In this document: positions 1-9,878 of the stretch, piece after piece
Layout: each line of letters begins with the position of its first letter
How positions within the stretch are numbered: the stretch's first letter is position 1
Assembly (NCBI GenBank): GCA_021323865.1
Contig: JAJPKF010000018.1
Span: forward strand, 124,001-188,000
Length of the DNA: 64,000 nt
Reading direction: 5' to 3'
DNA from: Pseudomonadota bacterium
Lineage (GTDB): Bacteria > Chloroflexota > UBA5177 > JAJPKF01
Made by a program: the position numbers and the translations under genes
Notes under the pieces: generated by a model
Seen by the model: the letters and a program-made list of their open reading frames with translations, nothing else
What the model was told of the DNA's origin: nothing
The model's database searches: none

Positions 1-693
1 CGCGACTTCGTCCGGATGCCCGTACCTCCCGAGCGGTATCGCGGCCGCCGTCTCCCGGAAGATGTCCTCTTCGGTCTTACCAGAGGTCTCGGCCCGGTGT
101 CGTGCGAGCTCGCGAGATCGGTCTGTCATGATCATGCCTGGAAGGATGTTGTTGATCCGCACACCACGAGGCCCCAGTTCGTCTGCAAGACTCTTTGCCA
201 GACCGATGACACTTGGCCGGATGGCGTTCGAGAGAACCAGTCCGGCCACAGGTTGTTTGACCGAGATCGAATTGATGGTGACGATTGCTCCGCGAGTCCG
301 CTCCAGGAAAGGCAGAGAAGCTCGGATAAGGCGGACAACGCTGAAGAGTGTGAGCTCCTGCGCCTGCCGCCAGTCCTCTTCGGTGGTCTGCTCGAACCGC
401 TTGGCCGGCGGTCCTCCCGCGTTGGTCACCAAAACGTCGATGGCGTTGAAGTGTTCGGCCGTCTGCTGAACGGCTCCCTCGACATCGTCGGACCGGCTCA
501 CATCGGCCACGATTGCCAGGGCGTCGGCTCCCCGGCTCTCAATTTCCCGCCGGGCCGTTTCGAGGCCATCGGCTCCGCGTGCAACGATCGCCACCCTGGC
601 GCCCTCATCAGCCAATGCGAGGGCGATGGATCGTCCCATGCCCTTGGACCCGCCCGAAACCAGGGCTACCTTACCGGCCAGCTCCAGGTTCAT
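1..693 (-). CDS. SDR family oxidoreductase (3-oxoacyl-ACP reductase-like), 3' end cut by window edge
   Basis: Minus-strand reading gives MNLELAGKVALVSGGSKGMGRSIALALADEGARVAIVARG... with a Rossmann glycine motif and NAG-type motif. The ATG overlaps the next gene's stop (ATGA at 690-693). Confidence 0.85.
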   Translation of the reverse strand, partial: MNLELAGKVALVSGGSKGMGRSIALALADEGARVAIVARGADGLETARREIESRGADALAIVADVSRSDDVEGAVQQTAEHFNAIDVLVTNAGGPPAKRFEQTTEEDWRQAQELTLFSVVRLIRASLPFLERTRGAIVTINSISVKQPVAGLVLSNAIRPSVIGLAKSLADELGPRGVRINNILPGMIMTDRSRELARHRAETSGKTEEDIFRETAAAIPLGRYGHPDEVA

Positions 694-1151
694 CCGCCAT
701 CCGTTTCGGCTTCGGCGGCCGCCTTCTGGTGATAAAGAGCCGTCTGCAGCTCACGCCGTACCGTCCCTGCCGCCAGACGAAGGGCCATGGAGCCGAACCC
801 CCCTCCAGAACGCAGCTCCATGATCTGGGTGAGTCGCCGCTGGGAGCCGGCATCGTCAATCTGCGTGGTGATTCGAGGGTTACCAGGCCCGGAAAGCTCG
901 ACGACCCCTTTGCGGGGCGGATCGCACTCCACGACCCGCGCATGCATGGCCTGGGGTCGGCCCAGGATCTTTACCACCTGGGTCCAGGTGGTGCCCGTCG
1001 ATACCGGGACACCCGAAATGTCCTTGACGTCCGTAACATTGGGGTTCCAGCGAGGGGCCAATCTCGGATCGGTCGCCACCTCCCACAGGCGTTCGGGACT
1101 CGCCGAAGTGAGGATCGACTCCTCGACCCGAACGGCTGCGTCTCCTGCCAT
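690..1151 (-). CDS. SRPBCC (START/polyketide cyclase-like) family protein
   Basis: 153 aa; VEESILTSASPERLWEVATDPRLAPRWNP is typical of an SRPBCC N-terminus. Confidence 0.75.
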   Translation of the reverse strand: MAGDAAVRVEESILTSASPERLWEVATDPRLAPRWNPNVTDVKDISGVPVSTGTTWTQVVKILGRPQAMHARVVECDPPRKGVVELSGPGNPRITTQIDDAGSQRRLTQIMELRSGGGFGSMALRLAAGTVRRELQTALYHQKAAAEAETDGG

Positions 1152-1480
1152 CAGAGCCGTTCGAACCGCTCTACGTTGAGAACGAAGACGGTGGCACCGC
1201 CGACTTCTACCTCCAGTGGGTAGGGCAGGTAGACTTCCCCCGGCTCGACCAAAGGCGGGACGGGGCTGACGCTCTCGGTTCGCTTATGACACCGGTCGCG
1301 GATGATCTGCAACAGCTGATCAAGCTCGTGGTCGTGGACGCCGATGACGAATGTAGCGTTCTGGCTCTTCAGGAATCCGCCGATGCTCTTGATGCGCGTG
1401 ACCCCGAATCCAGCCTCACTCATGCAGGTTGCCAGTTCGCCCGCGTCCTCGCCATGGACTATCGTCAAGACCAGCTTCAA
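1151..1480 (-). CDS. darA: cyclic-di-AMP receptor, DarA/PII-like
   Basis: 109 aa; GGFLKSQNATFVIGV and EVEVGGATVFVLNVERFERL match the DarA (YaaQ) family pattern; adjacent to tmk as in Firmicutes. Confidence 0.9.
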   Translation of the reverse strand: MKLVLTIVHGEDAGELATCMSEAGFGVTRIKSIGGFLKSQNATFVIGVHDHELDQLLQIIRDRCHKRTESVSPVPPLVEPGEVYLPYPLEVEVGGATVFVLNVERFERL

Positions 1481-2115
1481 ACACCCACCTCCGTGACGGG
1501 CGCGCCGATGAGCCGTTGGACTGTTTCCAGCACCTGTTCGGCTACCTGATTGATTGGGAGGGATGCATCTATCGCCAGCCAGCGGTCAGGCTCCTGCCTC
1601 GCCATCTGCAGGTACGCCAGACGGGCCCGCGCATGGAAGTCGCTGGGTCGCCGGTCCAGTACATTGAGGGCCTGGTTCGCCTTGCGAGTTAACGCATCCT
1701 CCGGATTCATGTCGAAGAGCAAGACCAAGTCGGGTTCGAGCCCGTCGGTCGCCAGCCGGCAGACGGATCGGGTGACGTCCGGATCGACCCCATCCCCCGC
1801 CGACTGGTATGCCAGTGAGGAATACCAATACCGGTCAGACAGGACGAGCCGGTCTTGCGACAAGGCCGGCCGTATCACCTCTCGGACCAGCTCAGTTCGC
1901 GCGGCGTTCATGAGGAATAGCTGCGTCAGAGGGGTCATCGGCAGAGCACTCGGACCGAACATGAGGTCGCGAATGGCGTCTCCGGTCTGCGTGCCGCCTG
2001 GCTCTCGAGTCGTTACCGGCTCGACGCCGGAGCGCTGGAGCGATTGGGCCAGGAGTCGCATCTGAGTCGATTTTCCAGAGCCGTCGGGCCCCTCCAGGAC
2101 GACGAAGCGGCCCAT
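1477..2115 (-). CDS. tmk: dTMP kinase
   Basis: MGRFVVLEGPDGSGKSTQ P-loop, TREPGGT motif, SDRYWYSSLAYQ. Confidence 0.95.
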   Translation of the reverse strand: MGRFVVLEGPDGSGKSTQMRLLAQSLQRSGVEPVTTREPGGTQTGDAIRDLMFGPSALPMTPLTQLFLMNAARTELVREVIRPALSQDRLVLSDRYWYSSLAYQSAGDGVDPDVTRSVCRLATDGLEPDLVLLFDMNPEDALTRKANQALNVLDRRPSDFHARARLAYLQMARQEPDRWLAIDASLPINQVAEQVLETVQRLIGAPVTEVGV

Positions 2116-2118
2116 GGC

Positions 2119-3708
2119 TCAGTACGGGTCCACGTACGACTTGGGAAAGTAGAGAACGCGTCTGTTGGGCTCCTTGCCCCGGCTTCGGGACCCGATGTTG
2201 TAGCGCTCGGCCAGCGCATGCTGCTGCCGTCGGACCTGGGAGTTCTGAGGCAGGAGCTCCACGGTCCGTGAGTGGTTCAGGACCTGGCGTATTGCCTGGT
2301 CCGCCTCCTCGAGCGCCCGTGTCGCATTGTCTCGCTCAGGTCGAGGCGGAATCTCGTAGAGGCCGGCCAGTGCGTTCTGCATCTGGGCCACCGTGTTGTT
2401 CTTGAGGACATACACGGGCACGGCGTCACGCTCGGCGTCGCGGATCACCGGAGCCTTGCGTCGATAGTAGTTCTTGAGCGTCATGACCAGGTCCGCATCC
2501 TCGATTCGGTTGGACACGGAAACGGGCACTCCTAAATCACGGATGGCCTGCTCGAGGCGGCTGCGGCTGATCCCGAACGGGAAGACGCGCAGCGCCGATT
2601 CATCGTCCGCTGCTCGGAAGCCTCGCGTCGGTTCCTCGGAGCGATAGGCGATCTCCGGACGGTCGGTTTGTTCCTCGGTAATGGAGATAGCGCCTCCGTC
2701 GCCTCGGGTTCTCACCTCGTTTCGGACCGGCTGTCCGCGAAGAATCGCATCCACAAGGTCTGCAACGTTATCGTGTACGGTTACATGCGACCAATCCGCG
2801 ATCTCGACGACAACGTTGAATGTCGGCGGCGCCTTCCGTTCCAAGACGGTCTTCTGCGTGCCTCGCCGACGGGCCTCTTCATCGCTGAGCGTGACGGCCT
2901 GTATCCCTCCGATCAGGTCGGAAAGGGTGGGGTTTTGCATGAGGTTGTCCAGCGTGTTGCCATGAGCTGTTCCCACAAGCTGCACGCCTCGCTCGGCAAT
3001 CGTGCGGGCTGCCATAGCCTCCAGCTCCGTGCCGATCTCGTCGATGACGATGACTTCGGGCATGTGGTTCTCGACGGCCTCGATCATGACGGCGTGTTGA
3101 CGACTGGGGCTCTGAACCTGCATGCGGCGAGAACGGCCGATCGCCGGATGAGGGATGTCGCCGTCGCCACCGATCTCATTGGAGGTATCGACGATCACAA
3201 CCCGCTTCTTAAAATCGTCGGCAAGAACGCGGGCCACCTCCCGCAGCATCGTGGTCTTGCCCACACCGGGCCGGCCAAGCAACAGAATGCTCCGACCTGA
3301 CTCGACGATGTCCTGAATAATGGCAATCGTACCGAACACGGCACGACCCACGCGGAGCGTCAGGCCGACGATTAACCCCGAGCGATTCCGGATTGCCGAG
3401 ATTCGATGGAGTGTCCTTTCGATGCCGGCGCGGTTGTCTTCTCCGAAGGAGCCGATGCGGGAGATGACGTGCTCAATGTCTTCGAAGGTGACTGCATTGA
3501 CGCTGAGGACCAGCTCCCCGTTCAGGAACCTGGCCTCCGGTTCGCGCCCCAGATCCATCACGATCTCGAGCAGCTCATGGACCCGATTGGAGCGCAGCGC
3601 GCTCTGATAGATGTGCGGGGGCAGGACCGCCAAAAGGGCGTCAATATCCTGGCTCGAGTCGTAGCTTTCGGTGACAGGACGATGGTCCTTGGTGTCTTGT
3701 TCAAGCAT
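2119..3708 (-). CDS. AAA ATPase with R3H nucleic-acid-binding domain (SpoIIIAA/Ycf45-like)
   Basis: 529 aa; [20 protein letters not shown] Walker [22 protein letters not shown] and [13 protein letters not shown]3H-like C-terminus. Confidence 0.85.
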   Translation of the reverse strand: MLEQDTKDHRPVTESYDSSQDIDALLAVLPPHIYQSALRSNRVHELLEIVMDLGREPEARFLNGELVLSVNAVTFEDIEHVISRIGSFGEDNRAGIERTLHRISAIRNRSGLIVGLTLRVGRAVFGTIAIIQDIVESGRSILLLGRPGVGKTTMLREVARVLADDFKKRVVIVDTSNEIGGDGDIPHPAIGRSRRMQVQSPSRQHAVMIEAVENHMPEVIVIDEIGTELEAMAARTIAERGVQLVGTAHGNTLDNLMQNPTLSDLIGGIQAVTLSDEEARRRGTQKTVLERKAPPTFNVVVEIADWSHVTVHDNVADLVDAILRGQPVRNEVRTRGDGGAISITEEQTDRPEIAYRSEEPTRGFRAADDESALRVFPFGISRSRLEQAIRDLGVPVSVSNRIEDADLVMTLKNYYRRKAPVIRDAERDAVPVYVLKNNTVAQMQNALAGLYEIPPRPERDNATRALEEADQAIRQVLNHSRTVELLPQNSQVRRQQHALAERYNIGSRSRGKEPNRRVLYFPKSYVDPY

Positions 3709-3720
3709 GAGAAAGGATAC

Positions 3721-4731
3721 CTACTTCAGACTGGGCTCGGCCGTGAGAGCACCGACTCGGGGCGCGAGCTCCAGCAACCGGCTGACCTTTTTGGGAATCA
3801 CCTGTAGCCGGCCGTGCTTGAGATGCAAAGTCTCCCGAGCTACCTCACGGAAGCCATGGTCCGCGACCACGGAGTGCAGCGGCATTTGATAGTCGCGCAA
3901 GCGGAGGACGATGCGGTTTCCGGCACCCGCGCCGGCGATCGCATGAAGGGCGTACTCGAGCAGGGCGGAGGCGATGGCAGTCTCATCCTGCTGCGTCAAG
4001 ATTCCGAGACGAACATGCTCACGGCAGTCTTGAGAACGGGCGCGAGTCCACCAGATCCAGCCGGCGAGCTCTCCATCGCGCTCAATCACGAGCTCCGACG
4101 GCTCATCCCGACGCCAGCGCCGGTTGGGCGGACCGTTCACACTGACGCTGGTCAATCCTTCCAGCTGACTGATCAGGAGTGGCGTCTGGCTGCTCTCAAG
4201 CTGCCGGAGCGGCCAGGCGTCTTGGGGCATGCGATACCGCAGTCCGACGGGGGTCTCACGCGGAGTGGGCGTGAGCTCGGGATCACGGATGAAGACCGTC
4301 TCCGAGACGAGATGCGTGAATCCACAGGCGAGCAGGATGTCATGCCCGAGCGACTCTTCAGGCGTCCGGCCGAACAGCCGTGGGATGCCTCGACCCTGGA
4401 GATAGGCAAGAATTTCCTGGATCAAACAGCGAACCGGGTCTTCGGGATCGCAGCTGCGACGCACGTGCAGCCGGGTTAGCTCCCAGCCCAGTACGTACCT
4501 TCGAGGACGGACCTGGGCGAATCCCACCAAGCCCGAGTCGTCCTCGACGATCCAAGTCTTTCCCTTTCCGGGAAGCATCGTCCCCAAGAGGACTCCGGGG
4601 GCATCCTCACAGACTGAGGGCATGAGAATGGCGATGTTGCGGGCATCCGCCGCCAGGCCATGTAGGGGCCAGAGGTCAAGCTGTCTGGCAAGGCGCGTGC
4701 GCAAGCGTCCGGACATATTGTCCAGTCTCAC
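3721..4731 (-). CDS. GNAT-like N-acetyltransferase family protein
   Basis: 336 aa; acetyltransferase-like segments (LVGFAQVRPRRYVLGWELTRLHVRR). No exact family assigned. Confidence 0.5.
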   Translation of the reverse strand: MRLDNMSGRLRTRLARQLDLWPLHGLAADARNIAILMPSVCEDAPGVLLGTMLPGKGKTWIVEDDSGLVGFAQVRPRRYVLGWELTRLHVRRSCDPEDPVRCLIQEILAYLQGRGIPRLFGRTPEESLGHDILLACGFTHLVSETVFIRDPELTPTPRETPVGLRYRMPQDAWPLRQLESSQTPLLISQLEGLTSVSVNGPPNRRWRRDEPSELVIERDGELAGWIWWTRARSQDCREHVRLGILTQQDETAIASALLEYALHAIAGAGAGNRIVLRLRDYQMPLHSVVADHGFREVARETLHLKHGRLQVIPKKVSRLLELAPRVGALTAEPSLK

Positions 4732-5373
4732 TCAGGCCTGAGCGGCCAGCAGGCGCTGCTCCAGCCGGCCCCTGTTGTCCTTGCAGACATCGAGAAAGAG
4801 CCGATGCATGCGATCGTCACTTGTCAGCTCCGGGTGAAAGGCTGAAACCAGCAAAGAACCCTGACGAGCAGCCACTGGCGTATTATCCGCCAACCGGGCG
4901 AGGATATCGACCCGGGGACCCGCCGCTTGAATTCTCGGAGCGCGGATGAACACGGCCCGAAACGGTCCCCCGGGCATCTCCTCGATGTTCAGATCTGTTT
5001 CGAAGCTCTCGACCTGTGACCCAAAGGAGTTTCGCTCTACCGTCAGGTCCATGCCCCCGATGGTTGGCTGGTCGTCGGCGGATCGCAGAACTCGATCCGC
5101 CAGGAGAATCATCCCGGCACATGTACCGTATGTCGCCAGTCCGTCGCGAATCAGTGCTCGCAACGGTGTGAGCAGCTCATACCTGCGCATCAGCTTGCCC
5201 ATGGTTGTGCTCTCGCCCCCCGGCAAGACGATACCGTCGAGGTCATGCAACTCGCGTGGAAGTCGAACGAGGGTTGGATCGGCTCCAACGGCTCGCAGCA
5301 TCTGCACGTGTTCGATGACGTCGCCCTGCAGCGCCAGAACGCCGATTCGAGGCCGCCCGAGGGCAGCGGCCAT
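4732..5373 (-). CDS. pdxT: pyridoxal 5'-phosphate synthase glutaminase subunit
   Basis: IGVLALQGDVIEHVQMLRAVGA, LPGGESTTMGKLM, GTCAGMILLA, HPELTSD. Confidence 0.96.
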   Translation of the reverse strand: MAAALGRPRIGVLALQGDVIEHVQMLRAVGADPTLVRLPRELHDLDGIVLPGGESTTMGKLMRRYELLTPLRALIRDGLATYGTCAGMILLADRVLRSADDQPTIGGMDLTVERNSFGSQVESFETDLNIEEMPGGPFRAVFIRAPRIQAAGPRVDILARLADNTPVAARQGSLLVSAFHPELTSDDRMHRLFLDVCKDNRGRLEQRLLAAQA

Positions 5374-6257
5374 TACCAGCCTCGAGCCGCGAGAAGCTCC
5401 GCCTCAGGAATCGCCGCGATCTCCAGCCCACGCATCGCATCGCCAAGATCCTTGGAGGCCTCGGCGATGATCTCCGGATTGTCGTAATGGGTGGTCGCTT
5501 CCACGATGGCCTTGGCCCGGCGGGCTGGATCTGAAGATTTGAAGACTCCGGAGCCCACGAAGACTCCGTCGGCGCCAAGCTGCATCATCAGAGCAGCATC
5601 GGCTGGTGTCGCCACGCCGCCCGCGGCGAAATTGACCACCGGCAAAGCGCCTGTCTCATGCACTTCCTTGACCAGCTCCAAGGGCGCGGCAAGCTCCTTC
5701 GCCTCAGCCATGAGCTGCTCGGGTAGTAAACTCTGCAGTTTCCGTATCCCGTTGGTTACCTGGCGCATGTGGCGAACGGCTTCGACGATATTGCCCGAGC
5801 CGGCCTCGCCCTTGATCCGAATCATGGCTGCACCCTCGCCGATACGCCGAAGCGCCTCGCCGAGATCTCTCGCTCCGCACACGAAGGGGACCGTGAACTT
5901 CGACTTGTCGATATGATGGGTCTCATCGGCCGGAGTCAGCACTTCACTCTCGTCGATGTAGTCGATGCCGATGGCTTGGAGGACCTGGGCTTCGACGAAG
6001 TGTCCGATACGCGCCTTCGCCATCACCGGTATGGTGACGGACCGCTGGATGCTTTCGACGAGACCCGGATCGCTCATCCGGGCGACGCCACCGGCGGCGC
6101 GGATGTCGGCCGGAACGCGCTCCAAGGCCATCACGGCGACCGCGCCCGCCTCCTCCGCAATGCGTGCATGCTCTGGGGTGACAACGTCCATGATGACGCC
6201 GCCCTTGAGCATCTGGGCAAGGCCGCGCTTGGCGGTCCAGGTGCCTCGTTCAAGCAT
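5373..6257 (-). CDS. pdxS: pyridoxal 5'-phosphate synthase lyase subunit
   Basis: [44 protein letters not shown]... Confidence 0.98.
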   Translation of the reverse strand: MLERGTWTAKRGLAQMLKGGVIMDVVTPEHARIAEEAGAVAVMALERVPADIRAAGGVARMSDPGLVESIQRSVTIPVMAKARIGHFVEAQVLQAIGIDYIDESEVLTPADETHHIDKSKFTVPFVCGARDLGEALRRIGEGAAMIRIKGEAGSGNIVEAVRHMRQVTNGIRKLQSLLPEQLMAEAKELAAPLELVKEVHETGALPVVNFAAGGVATPADAALMMQLGADGVFVGSGVFKSSDPARRAKAIVEATTHYDNPEIIAEASKDLGDAMRGLEIAAIPEAELLAARGW

Positions 6258-6354
6258 GGATTCAGTAACCTCTTGACAAATCGCTCGTCCTCATTCTACG
6301 GCAGCCGGCCTCACATTGAGCCCTTTCCACCGCTCACGAAACCGATTGTTGAAT

Positions 6355-6383
6355 TTGACTTTTCGGCCCCCGTGCAGTAGTCT
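6355..6383 (+). promoter_or_regulatory. Candidate sigma70-like promoter for the rodZ-like gene
   Basis: TTGACT (6355-6360), 17 bp spacer, TAGTCT (6378-6383). Confidence 0.5.
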
Positions 6384-6494
6384 CAGCCGGTGACCGGAAG
6401 ACGTCCACGTGCGTGGGAGCGACGCGGTGTACGCGGCTGTGTGGTGGCATGACCGCGTTCCTCTTCGCGGCGTAACGTGGAGAGGGGGAACAAC

Positions 6495-7247
6495 ATGAAA
6501 GAGCTTGGCGAGCTCATGCGAGCTGCCCGGCAGCAGCGGGGACTGTCGCTCGAGGAAGTGACCGCCGAAACCCGCATTCGGCGGCAATACCTCCAGGCGT
6601 TGGAGGACGGCGACTTCCACATGTTTCCGGGTCCCGCATACGCGGTCGGCTTTCTGCGCAATTACGCGATTTGCCTGGGTCTGAACGTCGACGAGGTACT
6701 TCAGACCTACCACGCGTTGTCTCCGACTACTGTTACGGGCATCCAGCCGGCCAGCACCGTGGCCGTGGAGCGTATGCGTCGGCGGTCTCGACGGCGTGTC
6801 AAGTGGGGGTTCGCGGCATTGCTGGCAGTCATCCTGATTGCCGCCGCGCTTGCCAAGTATTCGAACCAGCCGCATACGGCCAGCCCGGCGCGGTTGCCGG
6901 TCTCGACCTCCGGCCTCCCCTCTCCGGGCGCCCGGCACCATGTGACGAACTCGGCCACGGCCGATCTAGCGCCGCAGACCCATCTTCGGCTTCCCATCGG
7001 TGTCGTGGGGGTGCGCGCCTCACGGACTGCCTGGGTGCATGTGGTGGTGAACCACCGCCAAGTCTATTGGGGGCCAATACAGGCAGGAACCTACCAAGAG
7101 TGGAGTGGTCGCAAGGTCAAGGTGACGACCCGCCAGCCGCAAGCCTTCCGAGTGTGGGTGAATAACAAGCAGGCGGGGTTGCTTGGCAACCAGCCGGGAC
7201 GCGCCGGAGTGGTCGCCCACCCCGGTTTCTGGAGCCGTTTGCCATAG
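6495..7247 (+). CDS. RodZ-like protein (N-terminal HTH, TM helix, C-terminal DUF4115-like domain)
   Basis: MKELGELMRAARQQRGLSLEEVTAETRIRRQYLQALEDGDFHMFPGPAYAVGFLRNYA; TM WGFAALLAVILIAAALA. ATG at 6495 follows a purine-rich SD. Confidence 0.85.
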   Translation: MKELGELMRAARQQRGLSLEEVTAETRIRRQYLQALEDGDFHMFPGPAYAVGFLRNYAICLGLNVDEVLQTYHALSPTTVTGIQPASTVAVERMRRRSRRRVKWGFAALLAVILIAAALAKYSNQPHTASPARLPVSTSGLPSPGARHHVTNSATADLAPQTHLRLPIGVVGVRASRTAWVHVVVNHRQVYWGPIQAGTYQEWSGRKVKVTTRQPQAFRVWVNNKQAGLLGNQPGRAGVVAHPGFWSRLP

Positions 7248-7735
7248 CGGCCGAGGCTTCGTTCGATGTCGTGTCGGATTTTGACCGGCAGGAGTTGGTC
7301 AATGCCCTCGACCAAACGCATCGTGAGATGCGTACCCGGTACGACCTGAAGAACAGCCGAAGCAGCCTCGATATGACCCAGGACCAGATCGTGGTGCAGG
7401 CGGAGTCCGAGCACACCATTCGCAGCATCCTGGATGTGCTCGAGTCGAAGATGGTGCGGCGATCTCTGTCGCTGAAGATTCTTGATCTTGGTGAGGTCGA
7501 GCCGGCCGCCGGCAGTACCTATCGCATGCGCGTGGGCCTGCGTCGGGGCATCAATCAAGATCTTGCGCGGGAGATCACCAAGACGGTTCGATCAGAACTG
7601 CCCAAGCTGAAAGTCACTGTTCAGGGTGACTCGCTGCGGATCAGCGGGAAGAGCAAGGACGAGCTTCAGAAGGCGATTTCGCTCCTGCGATCGCGGGATT
7701 ATCCGGTGCCCCTCCAGTTCACCAACTATCGGTGA
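7244..7735 (+). CDS. yajQ: YajQ family (cyclic-di-GMP-binding) protein; start is probably upstream of the ORF-track GTG at 7271
   Basis: ...ASFDVVSDFDRQELVNALDQTHREMRTRYDLKNS is typical YajQ; conserved SFDVVSD lies upstream of 7271. Proposed ATA start at 7244 overlaps the rodZ-like stop (ATAG). Confidence 0.85.
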   Translation: MAAEASFDVVSDFDRQELVNALDQTHREMRTRYDLKNSRSSLDMTQDQIVVQAESEHTIRSILDVLESKMVRRSLSLKILDLGEVEPAAGSTYRMRVGLRRGINQDLAREITKTVRSELPKLKVTVQGDSLRISGKSKDELQKAISLLRSRDYPVPLQFTNYR

Positions 7736-7806
7736 ATCTGAGCGCCTGCGCAAGGGAACGGCAGGTCCACGGATGGGCCGAAAGGGCCTAGGCTGGTACC
7801 ATGGGG

Positions 7807-7831
7807 AGAGCCGCGCGGCAAGCGCGGCTCT
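7807..7831 (+). terminator. GC-rich hairpin in the accD leader (terminator or attenuator-like)
   Basis: AGAGCCGCGC-GGCAA-GCGCGGCTCT, a perfect 10-bp stem followed by TTC; lies between yajQ stop and accD ATG. Confidence 0.55.
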
Positions 7832-7856
7832 TTCGCAAAAGGGCGTGGGGCGGAAC

Positions 7857-8777
7857 ATGCGGGACATCCTTCGACGCTCGCACCGAGAGGACGAGCGCGA
7901 TGCCGGCGCCGGCGGCGATCTCTGGGTGCGCTGCTCTAAATGCAAGGAACTGCTGTACCGTCCCGAGCACGAGCAGAATCTCTGGGTGTGCAGCAAGTGC
8001 AAGCACCACTTCCGCGTGGCCGCGCCCGATCGGATTCATATCACCGCCGATCCGGGGTCCTTTGAGGAACGCGACGCGGACCTTCCCCCAATGGATCCGC
8101 TGCACTTTCGCTCGGGCGTCCGCACATACCGAGAGAAGCTGGAGCAAAGCGCGGCCGCCACCGGCAGCCCTGAGGCGTTTCTCTATGGACTCGCCCGAAT
8201 TGATGACTCGCCCTGCGTGCTCGGGGTCATTGAGATCGAGTTCATCGGCGGGTCCATGGGCGCGATTGTGGGTGAGAAGGTGACGAGGGCTATCGAAACC
8301 TCCATCGCCACCAATTTGCCGTTGATCCTCTTTTCGAGCAGCGGTGGAGCGCGAATGCAGGAGGGTGTCGTTTCCCTCATGCAGATGGCCAAAACCCTTG
8401 CTCGACTGGATGACCTCGGAGCCGCCTCCGTGCCGTTTGTCTCGGTGATGACCGATCCCTGTTATGGCGGCGTCACAGCAAGCTTCGCGATGTTGGGTGA
8501 CGTGAATATCGGTGAGCCGGGAGCGTTCATCGGCTTCGCGGGGCCCCGAGTCATCGAGCAAACGACTCGGGAGCGACTACCGCCGGGAGCCGCCCAATCG
8601 GAGTTCCTTCTGAGCCATGGGATGCTTGATTTAGTCGTTCCTCGACCGGAGATGCGCACCATGCTGGCTCGACTGCTGCGCATATACGCGGCGCGCTCGA
8701 CGGCAGCCTATGGGTCAGGGGAGGCGTTTCTCGAGTCGCGGTCGGCGCCGCCCGAAAAAGTGGCCGTCGGGGCATAG
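7857..8777 (+). CDS. accD: acetyl-CoA carboxylase carboxyltransferase subunit beta
   Basis: Zn ribbon CSKCKELLYRPEHEQNLWVCSKC; GSMGAIVGEKVTRAIE; SSSGGARMQEG. Start trimmed to MRDILRRSHRED. Confidence 0.96.
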   Translation: MRDILRRSHREDERDAGAGGDLWVRCSKCKELLYRPEHEQNLWVCSKCKHHFRVAAPDRIHITADPGSFEERDADLPPMDPLHFRSGVRTYREKLEQSAAATGSPEAFLYGLARIDDSPCVLGVIEIEFIGGSMGAIVGEKVTRAIETSIATNLPLILFSSSGGARMQEGVVSLMQMAKTLARLDDLGAASVPFVSVMTDPCYGGVTASFAMLGDVNIGEPGAFIGFAGPRVIEQTTRERLPPGAAQSEFLLSHGMLDLVVPRPEMRTMLARLLRIYAARSTAAYGSGEAFLESRSAPPEKVAVGA

Positions 8778-8866
8778 GTGCTGCGACTCGGCCTCTCGCC
8801 GCTCGGCAGCCTCCTTCCAGCTTGCTTCCATTGGCTGCCTCACCGCATGGTCTCGATGCGGACAAT

Positions 8867-9799
8867 ATGATCATGGAGCTGGAATGGGAAGGCCCGGTTC
8901 GCCAGCTCGACGGTGAGATTGCCAACATCCGACGAGTCAATCCGGATGACGACCGAATCAAGAGCCTGGAGGAGGATCGCGAGGCCCGACTGCGGGACCT
9001 CTACCAGGAGCTGAGTCCGTGGCAGACGGTGCAGGTGGCCCGACACCGTGACCGTCCATATCTTCTCGACTACATCAAATGGATGTTCACCGATTTTGTC
9101 GAGGTTCACGGAGATCGGAGGTTCGGAGACGATCGAGCCATTCTTGGGGGACCTGCGCTCCTCGACGGCACTCCCCTTATGGTTATCGGGCATCAGAAGG
9201 GACGGGACACTGCCTCGAATCTGATGCACAACTTCGGTATGCCCAACCCCGAAGGCTACCGGAAGGCCATCCGGCTCTTCCGGCATGCCGAGAAGCTCGG
9301 ACTGCCGGTTCTTACACTCGTCGACACGCCCGGCGCCAATCCCAGCCTTCCTGCAGAGGAGCGAGGGCAGGCGCAGGCAATTGCCGAATCCATCGCCGTT
9401 ATGCTGAGTCTGCGAGTTCCTACGATTTGCGTGGTAACTGGCGAAGGCGGAAGTGGAGGAGCGCTTGCCATTGCCGTGGCCGACCGCCTCGCGATGCTGC
9501 AGTACTCCATCCTGACGGTGGCCTCTCCCGAGGCTGCCGCATCCATACTGTGGCGCGACGCGTCGCAGGCGCCTGAGGCGGCTGCGGTCATGCGCATCAC
9601 AGGCCCAGAGCTCGTCGAGCTGGGCATCGTCGACTCCTTGATACCGGAGCCGCCAGGCGGCGCGCACCGCGACCACGCCGGGGCGGCACGGCTTCTCCGA
9701 GAGCACGTCCTGGCGATGCTGGAGGAGCTTCGTGGTGAGGACGTCGAGGACCTCATTCGCAAGCGGCACGACAAGTACCGGAATATCGGCCGGCCGTAG
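8867..9799 (+). CDS. accA: acetyl-CoA carboxylase carboxyltransferase subunit alpha
   Basis: FGMPNPEGYRKAIRLFRHAEKLGLPVLTLVDTPGANPSLPAEERGQAQAIAESI; exact start uncertain. Confidence 0.96.
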   Translation: MIMELEWEGPVRQLDGEIANIRRVNPDDDRIKSLEEDREARLRDLYQELSPWQTVQVARHRDRPYLLDYIKWMFTDFVEVHGDRRFGDDRAILGGPALLDGTPLMVIGHQKGRDTASNLMHNFGMPNPEGYRKAIRLFRHAEKLGLPVLTLVDTPGANPSLPAEERGQAQAIAESIAVMLSLRVPTICVVTGEGGSGGALAIAVADRLAMLQYSILTVASPEAAASILWRDASQAPEAAAVMRITGPELVELGIVDSLIPEPPGGAHRDHAGAARLLREHVLAMLEELRGEDVEDLIRKRHDKYRNIGRP

Positions 9800-9878
9800 C
9801 CGGAACCGCTTCCTTGACATGATCGTGGGCCGGCTCGGAAGGGGATTCCTCTGAGACCGTCCGCTGACACAATTGGTC

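Noticed and set aside
16-732. Long plus-strand ORFs 16-732 and 62-469
   Set aside because: Antisense shadows of the minus-strand SDR gene; low-complexity translations with no recognisable domain.
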